A stretch of DNA of 64,000 nt. It comes from Leptobrachium leishanense (lineage: Eukaryota; Chordata; Amphibia; Anura; Megophryidae). The stretch is from the NCBI GenBank assembly GCA_009667805.1, contig CM019068.1, positions 11,512,889 to 11,576,888 on the forward strand, written 5' to 3'. The notes under the pieces are model-generated. The model was not told where the DNA came from. It did no database searches and saw nothing but the letters and a program-made list of their open reading frames with translations. This document shows positions 35,526 to 48,765 of this stretch, piece by piece. Position numbers and translations under genes: made by a program. How positions within the stretch are numbered: position 1 is the first letter of the stretch; each line of letters starts with the position of its first letter.

Positions 35526-36795
35526 TTTTTCACTGAGATTGAGATATCACTGGCTTCAAAGACACCATCCGGTGCCCCAATATCGAGATATCTCGCTCTG
35601 CCGATCTGAAGCTCAAACGCAAATGAAATTCATTTGCAGCAAACAAATTTCGTTTGGGGGCACCTTCTGCTGCCCAAAAGCAAAGTTTTAGTCCTGTGGG
35701 CATAATTCCCAATGAGCTAAAACTGTAAAATTGTCTGAAAGCTCTAAAATATCAAGCTTTCACCATCCGATGCAGGGAGAAAAAAAAGAAGAAAATTTGA
35801 ATCAGCCGCTCAAATTGCTGTAACTCAATGTGGCAGTATATGGCGCCATCTAGTGGCCAAATAGGTTATTTAGAGTAAGAAATACAATGGGAATGAGCTC
35901 AAATATTTCTTACTTTACAATTAATTTTAAATGATTTTACAAACACTGGTTTCTGATCATGTTTTTTTGGAAAATCACTTGGTAGTGAAAGGGGTTAAAA
36001 TGTGGGTGTTGAAGTGTCCTTCAAGGGATGATGAGCAGAGTACTATGCACAGAGTTGCATGGTACCCTCCAGCCATACATATCTGGACTACTCTCCTCAT
36101 CCGGGCCACTAGGTTGGAAAAATATATTTCCCATACAAATAAAATGGGAATTTCAGGTTTAAAATCTGGATCTGTGTAGCAGCAGACGCAGCGGCAGGCT
36201 GAATGTGATTGCGGTGTTTAATGCTATGGGAGATGATTTGTTAACCCCGGGTGGCTATTTTTGATTAAATAATTAAAATTCAAAAAAATGGAAACCTGCC
36301 CAGTATCAGAGCTTATGTCTTACACAGAATAACCGGCTTTAAAGCCTTTTGGGGAATTTCTCATGTGTTTTCTCGGAATGTTGTTTAAAAATGTAAATGA
36401 AGTTAAAATCTATTAAGATTGCAAACAGCCAATGCCTGATTACTTCAAAACTCCACCACATCCACCAAGCGCAGAAACGTCACCAGAGGCTGCACCAAGC
36501 GGGGCGACTATCGATGCGCACACTGGGGGGGGGGGTAAAGGCTGTTACATTGATTTGGTGCACATAGTATTTGTGAAATCAAACTTTGGATCTTTCTTTT
36601 CTTCAGTCTGTTTGCAAGTCCTGCCGACATTCCAAACCCTGTAAATCTATTGGATGCTGATTCCTGTAAATGAAGCAATATTTTTATTTATACATTAAAA
36701 TTCTATTTGTTGACAATGATCCTATGAATGTGTAATGAAAACGCTGGATCTGCTCTAGCTGCCCACATTTTATTGTACTTGACATTCATTTAGGG
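35526..36795. other. No recognised feature
   Basis: Several short unmatched frames only. A G run lies at 36525-36534. Confidence 0.45.
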
Positions 36796-36818
36796 GTGTG
36801 TGTGTGTGTGTGTGTGTG

Positions 36819-36852
<34 letters not shown>
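36796..36852. repeat. (TG)n microsatellite
   Basis: A run of about 28 TG dinucleotides with a single TT interruption. Confidence 0.97.
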
Positions 36853-36853
<1 letters not shown>

Positions 36854-36910
36854 ACATCATGTCTTTCAAGGTCCTGACTGAGCCTAGAATGTTAACTCCT
36901 GAAAAACTAT

Positions 36911-37080
36911 CGGGGTTATTCAGAGAGAGATGAATTTGCAGCGAGCAGGGAATTTCCCCGTACGGTGCAATTTCACGGCCATACGGCTATATTATTTATA
37001 CATGTTGGCGAATTGCCAGCAAATACGGTGCCTGTTCGACGGCGGTGAAATCCACAGTATTTAACAGTTAATGAGGTGGA
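36911..37080. repeat. CAGGGTTAT-related left-end fragment
   Basis: 'cggggttattcagagagaga' followed by 'gtacggtgcaatttcacggc' and 'acggtgcctgttcgacggc' matches the left part of the related elements at 32850 and 34454. Only the first ~170 bp are present. Confidence 0.55.
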
Positions 37081-37231
37081 GGAGGGAATGTTTAGATAAG
37101 GCAGCAGGGGGTGTATTGTGTTATTCAGGCTACCCGAGATAAGAGTTGGCAGCTGAATGCGATAAAACAGGGAGTTTAATAGACTTCTAATCTACCCCCT
37201 GGTGTTGTCCTTTGAATACATCCCACACAAT

Positions 37232-37889
37232 TGTGACATCCAGAGCCCCGGGTGGCGATCAGGGGGGCTCCAGATGTGTGGGGCCACCGGCTGGCCGAGT
37301 GCCAGGAGCTCTGGCGGCACCCGGTGTAGTTACGGCTACCCGTAGCCGCCGGGACCTTTAAATCCAGAAGGCACGATATGGGTCCTTGCCTTGCCGTGGA
37401 GTTTCACTCCCGCATCGCTGAGTTACTGTGCGTTTATATTGTTGCTGACCCTGCATGTTCTGAGGACCCTGATCTGTTGCTGACCTTTCCTGCCATAACG
37501 ACCACTCTGTACGCCTGCCTGTTTTATCTGCCACCTGGAGCTGCTGATGTATGTTTTCGATCCTGCAATACACAGTAGTGCAGTACAGTGTTAAACCATT
37601 GCTAATCTGGTTTGTGATAACGACTACTCTCTCTCTCTCTCTCTCTCTCTGTACGCCTGCCTGTTGTATCTGCTGCCTGGAAATACTGGTGTGTGCTTTC
37701 GATCCTGCCACATACAGTAGCACAGTGCACAAAATATATACTCTATAGCTCGATCTGTGGTGGTTACTGCTGGTGCTGTCTCCCTGGCCTTTGTGGCTGC
37801 AGGGTTAGTGGTGCCGACCATCTCAAGGATCGGAGATTTCGAGGTCTGTCACCAGGGATCCTGCCTGTTCCGTCCCGGGGAACGTCACA
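37232..37889 (+). mobile_element. Solo LTR of a Ty3/Gypsy-like element
   Basis: A 658-bp sequence starts TGTGACATCC and ends GAACGTCACA (TG...CA, extended inverted ends TGTGAC/GTCACA) and is flanked by the perfect 5-bp duplication ACAAT (37227-37231 and 37890-37894). No internal region is attached, so it is a solo LTR left by recombination. A TATA-like TTTAAAT lies near 37356. The 3' part 'tctcaaggatcgga' resembles the 3' part of the LTRs at 50973 and 60760. A ~110-bp internal direct repeat (about 37494-37586 and 37616-37724) includes a CT run. Confidence 0.88.
37628..37652. repeat. (CT)n microsatellite in the solo LTR
   Basis: About 12 CT dinucleotides, located in the second copy of the LTR's internal direct repeat. 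The first copy has only a short CT at the matching place. Confidence 0.9.
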
Positions 37890-37979
37890 ACAATGATGTT
37901 TGATGGTGACTGACCCATTCACTCCATTCTATGACCAAAGCCACACAGTGAGGAGCAAGTGATGGAAAGATACAACACA

Positions 37980-39790
37980 AAATATCACACAATGGATGCA
38001 CCCAGTGACACATATAGAGGAAAATATCACACAATGGATGCGCCCAGTGACACATATAGAGGAAAATATCACACAATGGATGCACCCAGTGACACATATA
38101 GAGGAAAATATCACACAATGGATGCACCCAGTGACACGTATAGAGGAAAATATCACACAATGGATGCGCCCAGTGACACATATAGAGGAAAATATCACAC
38201 AATTAATGCACCCAGTGACACATATAGAGGAAAATATCACACAATTAATGCACCCAGTGACACAATATAGAGGAAAATATCACACAATGGATGTGCCCAG
38301 TGACACATATAGAGGAAAATATCACACAATGGATGCGCTCAGTGACACATATAGAGGAAAATATCACACATGGATGTGCCCAGTGACACATATAGAGGAA
38401 AATATCACACAATGGATGCGCCCAGTGACACATATAGAGGAAAATATCACACAATGGATGCGCCCAGTGACACATATAGAGGAAAATATCACACAATGGG
38501 TGCACCCAGTGACACATATAGAGGAAGATATCACACAATGGATGCGCCCAGTGACTCCTATAGAGGAAAATATCACACAATGGATGCACACAGTGACACA
38601 TATAGAGGAAAATATCACACAATGGATGCACCCAGTGACACATACAGAGGAAAATATCACACAATGGATGCACCCAGTGACACATATAGAGGAAAATATC
38701 ACACAATGGATGCACCCAGTGACACATATAGAGGAAAATATCACACAATGGATGCACCCAGTGACACATACAGAGGAAAATATCACACAATGGATGCACC
38801 CAGTGACACATATAGAGGAAAATATCACACAATGGATGCACCCAGTGACACATATATAGGAAAGTATCACACAATGGATGCGCCCAGTGACGCATATAGA
38901 GGAAAATATCACACAATGGATGCACCCAGTGACACATATAGAGGAAAATATCACACAATGGATGCACCCAGTGACACATATAGAGGAAAATATCACACAA
39001 TGGATGCATCCAGTGACACATATAGAGGAAAATATCACACAATGGATGCACCCAGTTACACATACAGAGGAAGATATCACACAATGGATGCACCCAGTGA
39101 CACATATAGAGGAAAATATCACACAATGGATGCACCCAGTGACACATACAGAGGAAGATATCACACAATGGATGCACCCAGTGACACATATAGAGGAAAA
39201 TATCACACAATGGATGCGCCCAGTGACACATATAGAGGAAAATATCACACAATGGATGCACCCAGTGACACATAAAGAGGAAAATATCACACAATGGATG
39301 CACCCAGTGACACATATAGAGGAAAATATCACACAATGGATGCACCCAGTGACACATATAGAGGAAAATATCACACAATGGATGCACCCAGTGACACATA
39401 TAGAGGAAAATATCACACAATGGATGCACCCAGTGACACATATATAGGAAAGTATCACACAATGGATGCACCCAGTGACACATATAGAGGAAAATATCAC
39501 ACAATGGATGCACCCAGTGACACATATATAGGAAAGTATCACACAATGGATGCACCAAGTGACACATATAGAGGAAAATATCACACAATGGATGCATCCA
39601 GTGACACATATAGAGGAAAATATCACACAATGGATGCACCCAGTGACACATATAGAGGAAAATATCACACAATGGATGCACCCAGTGACACATATAGAGG
39701 AAAATATCACACAATGGATGCGCCCAGTGACACATATAGAGGAAAATATCACACAATGGATGCTCCCAGTGACACATATAGAGGAAAATA
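37980..39790 (+). repeat. 42-bp minisatellite, about 43 units
   Basis: Units read 'acacaatggatgcacccagt' + 'gacacatatagaggaaaata' + 'tc' (42 bp). Variants include 'gcgcccag', 'catacagagg', 'catatataggaaag' and 'gaagatatc'. Long frames on both strands are artefacts of a unit length divisible by three. Confidence 0.97.
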
Positions 39791-39870
39791 TTTTCTGAAC
39801 ATTTAAGAGGAAAACAAACACGTGTAAGATATCAGCAACCTAAAACAAACACAATAAGGACATTCCATTT

Positions 39871-40075
39871 TTTGGTGGTACAATTACAAGTTTTTATAAA
39901 GCGCTAACAAGTTCCGTAGCGCTGTACAATGTTCTGGATCGTTAATGATTCCAGCGGTGCCCGTGCAATCAGCACCACGGCCAGCTCCTGCCATCCTGTC
40001 ACAATGGGTGACATGGACGAGCTGCTGATCATTCTGTCGCTCCTGCCTTGGATCGCTGCGGCGCTGTAAAATAAC
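39871..40075 (-). repeat. Short LINE-tail fragment (uncertain)
   Basis: 'tttttataaagcgctaacaa' and 'ccgtagcgctgtacaatg' resemble the 3' tail of the LINE at 13372. The remainder is not clearly matched. Confidence 0.5.
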
Positions 40076-40228
40076 ACGAGTCATAAATATTTATGCGCCG
40101 CATGGTATGATTTAGATTCTTAGATTCATCACGAGATATAGCTTCGCTTTCTCAAAAGCGCGTGATGGATTCCTCGAGCTAAAGGAAAGGCGCTTCTAAT
40201 GTCAGATCAGAGCCGCGGCTGCAGCAGC

Positions 40229-41512
40229 AGGACACACAGAGCAGGACACACAGAGCAGGACACACAGAGCAGGACACGCAGAGCAGGACACACAGAGCAG
40301 GACACACAGAGCAGGACACGCAGAGCAGGACACACAGAGCAGGACACGCAGAGCAGGACACACAGAGCAGGACACACAGAGCAGGACACACAGAGCAGGA
40401 CACGCAGAGCAGGACACACAGAGCAGGACACACAGAGCAGGACACGCAGAGCAGGACACACAGAGCAGGACACGCAGAGCAGGACACACAGAGCAGGACA
40501 CACAGAGCAGGACACACAGAGCAGGACACGCAGAGCAGGACACACAGAGCAGGACACAGAGCAGGACACAAAGAGCAGGACACACAGAGCAGGACACAAA
40601 GAGCAGGACACGCAGAGCAGGACACGCAGAGCAGGACACGCAGAGCAGGACACAAAGAGCAGGACACGCAGAGCAGGACACACAGAGCAGGACACACAGG
40701 GCAGGACACGCAGAGCAGGACACGCAGAGCAGGACACACAGAGCAGGACACACAGAGCAGGACACGCAGAGCAGGACACAAAGAGCAGGACACAAAGAGC
40801 AGGACACGCAGAGCAGGACACGCAGAGCAGGACACGCAGAGCAGGACACAAGAGCAGGACACGCAGAGCAGGACACGCAGAGCAGGACACGCAGAGCAGG
40901 ACACAAAGAGCAGGACACACAGAGCAGGACACACAGAGCAGGACACACAGAGCAGGACACAAAGAGCAGGACACGCAGGGCAGGACACGCAGAGCAGGAC
41001 ACGCAGAGCAGGACACGCAGAGCAGGACACGCAGGCAGGACACACAGAGCAGGACACACAGAGCAGGACACGCAGAGCAGGACACGCAGAGCAGGACACG
41101 CAGGGCAGGACACACAGGGCAGGACACACAGAGCAGGACACACAGAGCAGGACACGCAGGGCAGGACACACAGAGCAGGACACACAGAGGAGGACACACA
41201 GAGCAGGACACGCAGAGGAGGACACACAGAGCAGGACACACAGAGCAGGACACACAGAGCAGGACACACAGAGGAGGACACACAGAGCAGGACACACAGA
41301 GCAGGACACACAGAGCAGGACACACAGAGGACGACACACAGAGCAGGACACACAGAGCAGGACACACAGAGCAGGACACACAGAGGACGACACACAGAGC
41401 AGGACACAAAGAGCAGGACACACAGAGCAGGACACACAGAGGAGGACACACAGAGCAGGACACACAGAGGAGGACACACAGAGCAGGACACACAGAGCAG
41501 GACACACAGAGC
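40229..41512 (+). repeat. 14-bp minisatellite, about 92 units
   Basis: Units are AGCAGGACACACAG with variants ACGCAG, ACAAAG and, toward the right end, 'gaggaggacacaca' and 'gaggacgacacaca'. The three forward frames read in rotation with period 42, giving long open frames on both strands that are not genes. Variant types are clustered: ACGCAG in the left and centre, GAGGAGG in the right third. Confidence 0.97.
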
Positions 41513-41525
41513 TGTCACTGATACA

Positions 41526-42418
41526 CAGGGTTATCCAAAGAGATTCGAAAAGTCACCGCACGTTCGGTGACTTTTCGTTCTCTTCAATTCGGTTCCTTTT
41601 GCCGATTGCATTTCGGTGACCCTGCGGTGTATTCAGCAAGCACCACAGGGTCCCCGAAATGCAGGGAAAAGCTGCCGAACACCTGACGAAAACTAACCGA
41701 ATGCACGCTGAAAACAAGCAAAAACATCTGGATTAACCTTCGAAAAAGCCGAACAGGAGCCGAACAGGAGCCGAATCACACAGAGCCGAATCACACAGAG
41801 CCGAAGCAGCTGTGACGTAGAGGAGGCAGTGAATAAATTAGAAAAACCATTTGTATGAATCTGGGAAAATGAAACGCTGTTTGCAAAGAAACTACTGAGC
41901 GAAAATGTCTGAAATTTTCACAGGAGGTCCAGGGAATGATAATAAAGAGGGCTGTTACAAAAAAAATAAGTAAACTGAAAAAAAAATGAAAAAAAAAAAA
42001 AATCAGAAAAATGCTTAAAATATCCTAAAAAATCTATAAATAAAGAGACTTTTTGCTGCAGAATTTTATAATGAACGGTTTATTAGATATTGAATTAAAA
42101 CGGGAATATTTTTAACATTGAAGCCTATGGGATTCTCCTGAATAAACCTGCCGAATTAAACCACCGAATGGCAGGACATTAGGGGAACCTTTCACTGCTG
42201 GTTTGTGGTCTCTGAATAGACGAAGCAGTGCTTTTTTATGGGGATTTCACTGCCCTCGAACAGGGACCGAACAGGCACCGTATGTGCAGGCAATTCGCCA
42301 GGATTTGGCGAATTGCCTGCTCTCTGGATAGCCAAATGGTCAGGAAAGGTAACCGAACGCTGATTTTCAGCGTTCGGTTACCTTTCTCAAGCAATTCGGA
42401 TCTCTTTGGATAACCCTG
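41526..42418 (-). mobile_element. CAGGGTTAT-family DNA transposon, copy 5
   Basis: Full 893-bp copy, flanked by ACA on both sides (3-bp target duplication), inserted right at the end of the 14-bp array. All three hairpins are intact. Same orientation as copies 2 and 3. Confidence 0.87.
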
Positions 42419-42831
42419 ACAATGTTACTCTGCTAGGGTGGGGTGAGCAGGACCAGGCAGAGGTCCAGAACACCTGGAACATGTGGGGGTAATTTTATTG
42501 TAGGGAGAGGCGGAGGTCTCATTTGATCCACACACTAAAAGGTTAAATTTATTTATTGTGAAACCCAAAATAGAACGGATATTCTAACTTAACATCCTTT
42601 CCCAAAATCTGGCGATAATGTCGCTTTCAACATCATCTGCAGCAAGTTTTCTATTGGGCTTAATCTCGAGTCACATGATACTGAAATGGAAACGTCAAAC
42701 GATCGCTGGAAAGAGGCCTAGCAGCCGGATCAGTACAAGCCTGCACGGGGGGGGGAGGTCTGCTGTGTTCCGGCACACCCTAATGATTGGTGAATTGGTC
42801 CTGTCTGTCTCCTATTTGGGTTCCTCTCTAA
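42419..42831. other. No recognised feature
   Basis: No gene seen. The open frame starting at 42618 runs into the adjacent MITE and has no domain. Confidence 0.45.
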
Positions 42832-43513
42832 GGGCTCTATCACATTCTCCGTGCAAATTCGTACGTGTAGCGCAGGTTTCTTTGCGCGCAGCCTTAAACG
42901 TTAACGCGCATAAATTAACGCTGGTAACCCAAGCGCATTTTTTCATCCGTCCGAAAATATCGTGCGTAAATAATCCGCACGAAAACGAGCGCAAATTAAC
43001 TGTGCGCGCAGAAATCGGTGGGAAATCAGAATTAAGAACCACAGTTACCTCCCGGTCAGTTTTTGCACCTGTCAAAATCAATCTGAGTATATATGCTGCA
43101 GCAATAATAAAAACACGCACAACTTCTCCATTTTATTGTTTGGGTATGTGTAGAATGTGTAACTATACTGTGCTGTATTTTTTTTTTTGTGCTGGTGTAT
43201 TTGGTTTCGGCCAGAACGTTCAGATTTGCCGTTACCACCAGCTTTTAAAAGATGTTAAAATAATGCGCGCAAACGTTGTTCATAAAAAGTTGCGCAGCGA
43301 TTGTAATACCAGCGCACAAACGCATTTGCGCTCAAAATTTTAAGTATGGGATGTGCTCGCGAACTTTCGCTCACGCAGGGTAACTCGCGTTAGACGTTAA
43401 CTCGCATTTTGTGCGCGTCGTAATTTGACGTTCAGCGCAAAGGGTTTTTTCCCCTCGCGTCAATGTGTTTTTGCGCACGTCCATATTTTTGCGCGAAGAA
43501 TGTAATAGAGCCC
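42832..43513. mobile_element. GGGCTCTATTACATT MITE, copy 3
   Basis: Ends GGGCTCTATCACATTCTCCG and AATGTAATAGAGCCC, flanked by TAA on both sides (3-bp target duplication). The family ends and the CG-rich interior match copies at 1061 and 24987. Confidence 0.8.
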
Positions 43514-45196
43514 TAAAAGTATAAAAAAAATATATACATTGTGTGTGTATAATATATATATACTGTATATATTACTTGGTGATTGATAACATTGTGCACG
43601 TTGTCCTGAATTATTGAAACGCAGTTTGTAGGATTAATAAATAGCCCATGCATGCGCACAATAATGAGATGGACTCTGTGGATCGCCTGTAGGGATGGTT
43701 GCTCCACAATTTAACCCTTTCAGGCCCTGAGGAACCACATGTTCAGATTGAAACCGCTGTAGTTTTCCAAATTCCATTAGTGCGTTTCATGTCGTTTCGG
43801 TATAGAGTTTCACAACAATGTCATCTCCTGTGCCTGAAATTGGGTTAAGTGGTGGAATTTTTTTCTACTGTCCTCCAGAACCCCTCCCCCACACCCAGGT
43901 TGTCCTCATTCACACACTCCTTGTGGTCGAGTAGTTGTAAATGTAGGGTAGGTCGCCTCCGGATTAGGAGACTTGCTGGAATGTTTTTGAAGTTGACACC
44001 TCTCCCATGGATCAGCAGTGATAACACAACTCCAGGATTTAGAAGAAAGCTATTTATTCCACCCAAGGGACCCGGGGCCACGTTTCGACTCAAAGGGAGT
44101 TTTTGTCAAACCTAAAGGTCCATGTGATGTCAATAGATATTGGGAATATAGGTACCTGTATAACTACCCTGCTGCACATGGAGTGTCTGAAAGCTGGAGA
44201 GACCAGGGTATGGGGTTTTAGGGTACGGTAAGTTTATTTTCCACCCCTTCTCAACCATTTCAAGCCCATGAAATGGAAACTAAAAATGTCCTTTTTATAT
44301 AAATCTGTATCCAAAGGCATGAAACCCTAAGGTGGAAAATCAATTCTACACCCCCCCCCCCCATGGATCCTCCAGCTGGCCAGGGACATACTGCCCGATC
44401 GCGTCCCATATCTCACACCTCCTGCATTGTGTGAGGGGTGGGTGAAGCTCAGAGTGCCGCCGCTCCTTCCCTCGCCTCGTGACGTCAAAAGGAAGTCGAG
44501 AAGCAGCAGGCACGATTAGAACTGGAGCAACACCTTCAAGCTGAGCATGGGAAGTGTTAAGTTATAGAGACGTCCAGACGTTCCAACCCAGGACTCTGGA
44601 AAACGTTCTGTGCTCCGACCTCCAAAAAAAAACAGCCCTGCATCGTCTCGTATATCCAAAGGTTATTGGGGTGTTACTAGTAAGGAGAACAAAAATCAGT
44701 CCATGAGAACGGGCGCTGGCGCCTGCCCGAGATTAAACCACATGGGCCAAATCCCAACCGGGACGTTAAAAGGAAGACACAAATGGGAAAATGTGTGCGA
44801 CTCGTCGTTTTAAAGTCTGTATTTCCACCAAGCTACTTTACCAGCAGCTCGAGAAACACTTTGGAGCGTTTTTAAGAGAATGACGATCAGCTCCAGGAGT
44901 CCATAGGACTCCATAGAGACACGCGGAGGAACGCGGGGAACTATTTGTGGTACAGAAGGAGGAAGCGGTAGATCGCGCCTGAAGGGATTAGGGGATTTTT
45001 TTGGTGGGGTTACATCAATTTGTTGTGTTCAGTGATTGTGCGGAATCAAAATCCCTTAAAACCAGCCTCTGAAAGTGGTTATTCATTCCTGAATATCGTC
45101 AGGCGCTGACGAAGGAGGAGCTGGTTCGATTAGCTCGCTCTCCATCTGGCAGGAGCTCAACCTCTCCCATTTCTTATATTGAAGACCTACTCCACC
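43514..45196. other. Spacer, mostly unrecognised
   Basis: A short TA/TG run lies at about 43528-43572. Around 44030-44120 the phrase 'cacgtttcgactcaaaggga' resembles the regulatory ends of dispersed retroelements of frogs, but I cannot name the family. A C run lies at 44350-44361. No gene is called. Confidence 0.4.
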
Positions 45197-45397
45197 AGCT
45201 GGGTGGAGTAGAGGTAACATCACTGCTCTGCGTGGAGAGAGCCTGTGGAGTCATGGGTTCGATCCCCAGGAGCACCTCTCCAGTAAGTGTCCTTGGGTGA
45301 GACACCCAACGGTACATACTCGCCACCCAGGACATACTTGAAAACGAGAGAAATCTCAATGGATCCTTCCTGCTAAAATCCTTTCTCCAAAAAAAAA
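45197..45397 (+). mobile_element. tRNA-derived SINE, copy 4
   Basis: Same family: A-box-like TGGAGTAGAGG, B box GGTTCGATCCC, body 'gagcacctctccagtaagtg', 3' end 'cctgctaaaatcc' followed by an A-rich tail. Confidence 0.85.
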
Positions 45398-48383
45398 CGT
45401 ACAACAACTTGGTGCAACATCTGAGCTGCAGAGCTTGCGTCTCCGTCAGAATAGAACGTTATAAAATTACACTGTAACGGCTCAAGCGTTTTAATGGCTC
45501 AAGCGTTTTAATGGCTCAAGCGCTGAGCTCAATGTCCTGGTTCTTCTGACTAATAGTTATTCACCCGACATCTTGTTATTTAAAACCTGACAATAAGCCT
45601 GATCACCTTCTAACGGAAAGGATAAATAAAACCAAACGTTTCTGTGTTCTTTCTTTTATTATGTTTTTTTCTTCCACTTAATGTAAATTGAGGGAAAAAA
45701 ATCCCTTTTAAAATACAATGTAATCCATTGGGCCAAATTTTAATGTACTTTTCTCGCGCGCAGACAAAATATCTTGATTTCCCCAGGCGTTTACTCCACT
45801 GTGTGATTCTAGATTAATCCACCAAAATATTGGCAGCAGCCACATCAAACACCCATTTTTCAGCCGTTCCCTTCAGTTCTGCAGTCATTATGGAAATACG
45901 TGAAAAATGCTGATCTAGGACTTTTTTTTTTCTCCAGTCTGATCACAAAAAATAAGCTTCATCCAAGCAATTCCGTCTCTTTATATCTGGAAACGAAGAA
46001 ACTTATTTTTCTTGTTTTTATTCTAATCTTTATTTTTTTCACGGTAACATTTAAGCGTGGAGTGTCTGACGAGAAGACTATATATTGTTCCTCCTGCTTA
46101 TCTGATGTTTGGTTTTTGTAAAGTAAGAGGTTAGATTGAATTTCAGTCATAGCATATTCCAAAGCGCACAATAGTGTGTGTGTGTGTGTGTGTTATATAT
46201 GTGTGTGTTATATATGTGTGTGTGCACAGGGGGATTGGTGCAGCTGAACACAACGTTTTTATTAGATTGTCAACAAATGAAATTAATGAGTTTTATGAAA
46301 CCTACCGCTTCTTTTATGTTGAGCACATCACAGCGCATGATGGAAGCAACTAAGTAGCACCGCAGCCACGACAACAGCACAGTCATGATAATAGCATTCT
46401 TATGGAACGAGATGGCTTACTCTTGGGAAGAGCAAAGGGTTCCTTCCAGTAAGATGGCACATCATATGAGTTGAAGGCTACAATCTAGTTTTTTTTTTTG
46501 TTGTGTCTTTTGTGGAGCATGTTTTTTGCAAGAATCTAGGAGACCGGGTTGGACACACTCTTATCCGACTTTTTGTAGGGCTATGTGAAGGGAACGAGTA
46601 TACCGTAACAAGCTCTTCACAACTGACCTCTTGGCGGGATAACATTAGTAATGAGAACTAAAGCATCAAAGACGCAATTTTCAGATGCTGTTGGCAACAA
46701 GAGCCTCTTGCAGTGATGGGATGTGCTCAACATAAGAGGAGGTGCGATTCCTGAAACTCTCATTTCCATTAAAGACTCGAACTTGGCGTAGTTCCTTAAG
46801 AAAAAACACTGGCTGTTTCAATGAACAGAGCACATTTTAATATTCTATGTTGGGTAGAACAAGGGGACCACAGTCGACTAAAACCATTAGAATAGGATGA
46901 CCGCACTCTATAAACTATCCAAATCCCTTAGATCTGATATGCACAATGTGCTCAGAGGAGCTGTCGTGAGCTTGACTAAAGTGGTCCTTCCATCATATGA
47001 AGCACCAGGTCCTTCTCTCATAAGAAAATAATGGTGTATGTACCAAATCTGGAGACTTCCCAATATGTACCAGGGTTTTGGACAACTGGAGTCCTCATTC
47101 TATGATTTGTCTTCTTTCTTACAAGACGCAACCCGCATTGACGGCTTTGACTGGTTTTGCTCTGTTTAAGCTTTAATGGTGTATTAATTCCTGCTCTCGA
47201 TGAAGCCGAATAGAGACGTTTATAGTTTATTTAGTATGGAGTCTAGCCTTGCTCCTCGTCACGGGATCTATCATCATCCAGCATCTGTAGGCTCCTCACA
47301 GTGTATTACGGAGTATTTTAATGCAATGGATGTCACTTGCATTGACAATGTTTCAGTCGGTCCCAGGTGGATGGTGGATATTGAAGTTAGTAGTGGATTG
47401 GAATCCACCCTTTGGGAAGCCCTGCGTGATGGGGAAAACTCAACCTGAAGGTGACTTACAAGGTCGAATGGGTATTTACTGCTTTAACCATCCAGAGATA
47501 AATCATTGCATTTTATTTATTTTTTGTTACCGGATACATACGTGTGCCCTTGTAAAAACAATGGATGACCTTGAAGTCCCCCTACTCTAGTCTCTGCCAT
47601 TTGATCAAGGTCGTGCGCTCGGTATCCTGGGACATATTGTTAGATGCATCCGTAATGTTTATTTTTTTTCCTTTCAAACTAGCTCAAATTAATCCTGTAA
47701 TGTTTTCTAATAAAAAATAAGTCTCGATTTTGCGTTTCGTACCCTCCCGTATGTGAATTTTATTGATTGGCGCCCCTCCCCGTCCCTTCTGCCTTGTACG
47801 GGCAAACTGATAATGCAATACAAAGATGATTTATGGCGCGGCAGGCTCGCCTCCTCCATGGCTCGTGATTGCTGTAAGTCAGATGTCCTCACATATATTA
47901 GGAAAGCGGTGACAAAGCTCAGGAGCAGAGAAGCATTTAACTATTCTGCACTCATGGTCTTTTATCCACAGGATGTTCTTGGACAGAAATGTCTTCAAAC
48001 TCCATAGTCTGGGTCAAGATTTTTAACTTCAAACATCTACACACATCTTCTTCACCCATTTGTCCAACCACTTCAATGCAGGGCAGTCTAGTAAACACAC
48101 AATATAAAGACCTTTCTGGATGTTTGAATCTCATTCCCAGGTTTAATAAAGAGGCATGCGTTCGTTTCGTAACGAATCACAATTCCTTTGAAAATTCGTT
48201 AATTCTTATTTCGGAAATACTTGAGAAATAACGAAGTGATTTCATCCGAATTGAAAAGAAACGTTATATAATGATTTTGATTTGTTATACGTTTTCTCAA
48301 GAGAACCATATGTTAAATATTTCCTGAGCAGGATTTGTTTTATTGGGGTTTTACTTAGTGATTCTAGTCAATTTTATAAAATA
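45398..48383. other. Spacer with an imperfect inverted repeat and a decayed hAT-like end
   Basis: A TG/TA run lies at about 46169-46222. An inverted repeat of roughly 50 bp has arms near 46285-46335 and 46712-46770 (core 'tatgttgagcacatc' and its complement). Near 48145-48260, 'gaggcatgcgttcgtttcgt' resembles the outer part of the hAT MITEs. No gene recognised. Confidence 0.4.
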
Positions 48384-48765
48384 TCAAATTACATAGTTAC
48401 ATAGTTACATATAGTTACATAGTTATATAGGCTGAAAAAAGACATGCGTCCATCGGGTTCAGCCTCTCCCACATAACCTACTGCTGTTGATCCAAAAGAA
48501 GGCAAAAAACCCAGTCTGAATGCTTGCCAATATGCAACATACTGGGAAAAAATTCCTTCTTGACCCCAGAATGGCGTCAGATTCTCCTTGGATCAAGAAG
48601 CTTTTACCCACATATTAAATATTATAACCCTTAATATTCTGTGTCTGCAGGAAGTCATCCAGTCGTTTTTTAAAAGTCTGTACAGACTCTGACCCAACCA
48701 CCTCAACAGGCAGAGAATTCCACAGCTTTATTGTTCTCACCGTAAAATAACCCTTCCTATTGATC
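48384..48765 (-). pseudogene. CR1-like LINE 3' end
   Basis: The minus strand encodes RTIKLWNSLPVEVVGSES and FKKRLDDFLQT, the extreme C-terminus typical of CR1-group reverse transcriptases, followed by a 3' UTR with 'ggctgaacccgatggacg' (minus strand) and a tail of ATAGTTAC/ATGTAACT repeats at 48391-48430. It is truncated to the last ~380 bp and cannot be active. It belongs to a different subfamily from the LINE at 24123. Confidence 0.8.

Noticed and set aside
37959..39821. Long frames of 300-510 codons on both strands
   Set aside because: Artefacts of the 42-bp array; several overlapping frames translate equally well.
40179..41521. Five frames of over 430 codons on both strands
   Set aside because: Artefacts of the 14-bp array, in which three frames rotate through the same stop-free units.
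42618..43343. 241-codon frame as a possible gene
   Set aside because: More than half lies inside the GGGCTC MITE, whose other copies do not keep the frame open.
44040..44110. Possible third hammerhead ribozyme
   Set aside because: On the minus strand GAAAC and a small stem II can be drawn, but the CTGATGA core is not present (TTTGACA at that place) and no GTC cleavage triplet with stem I is found.
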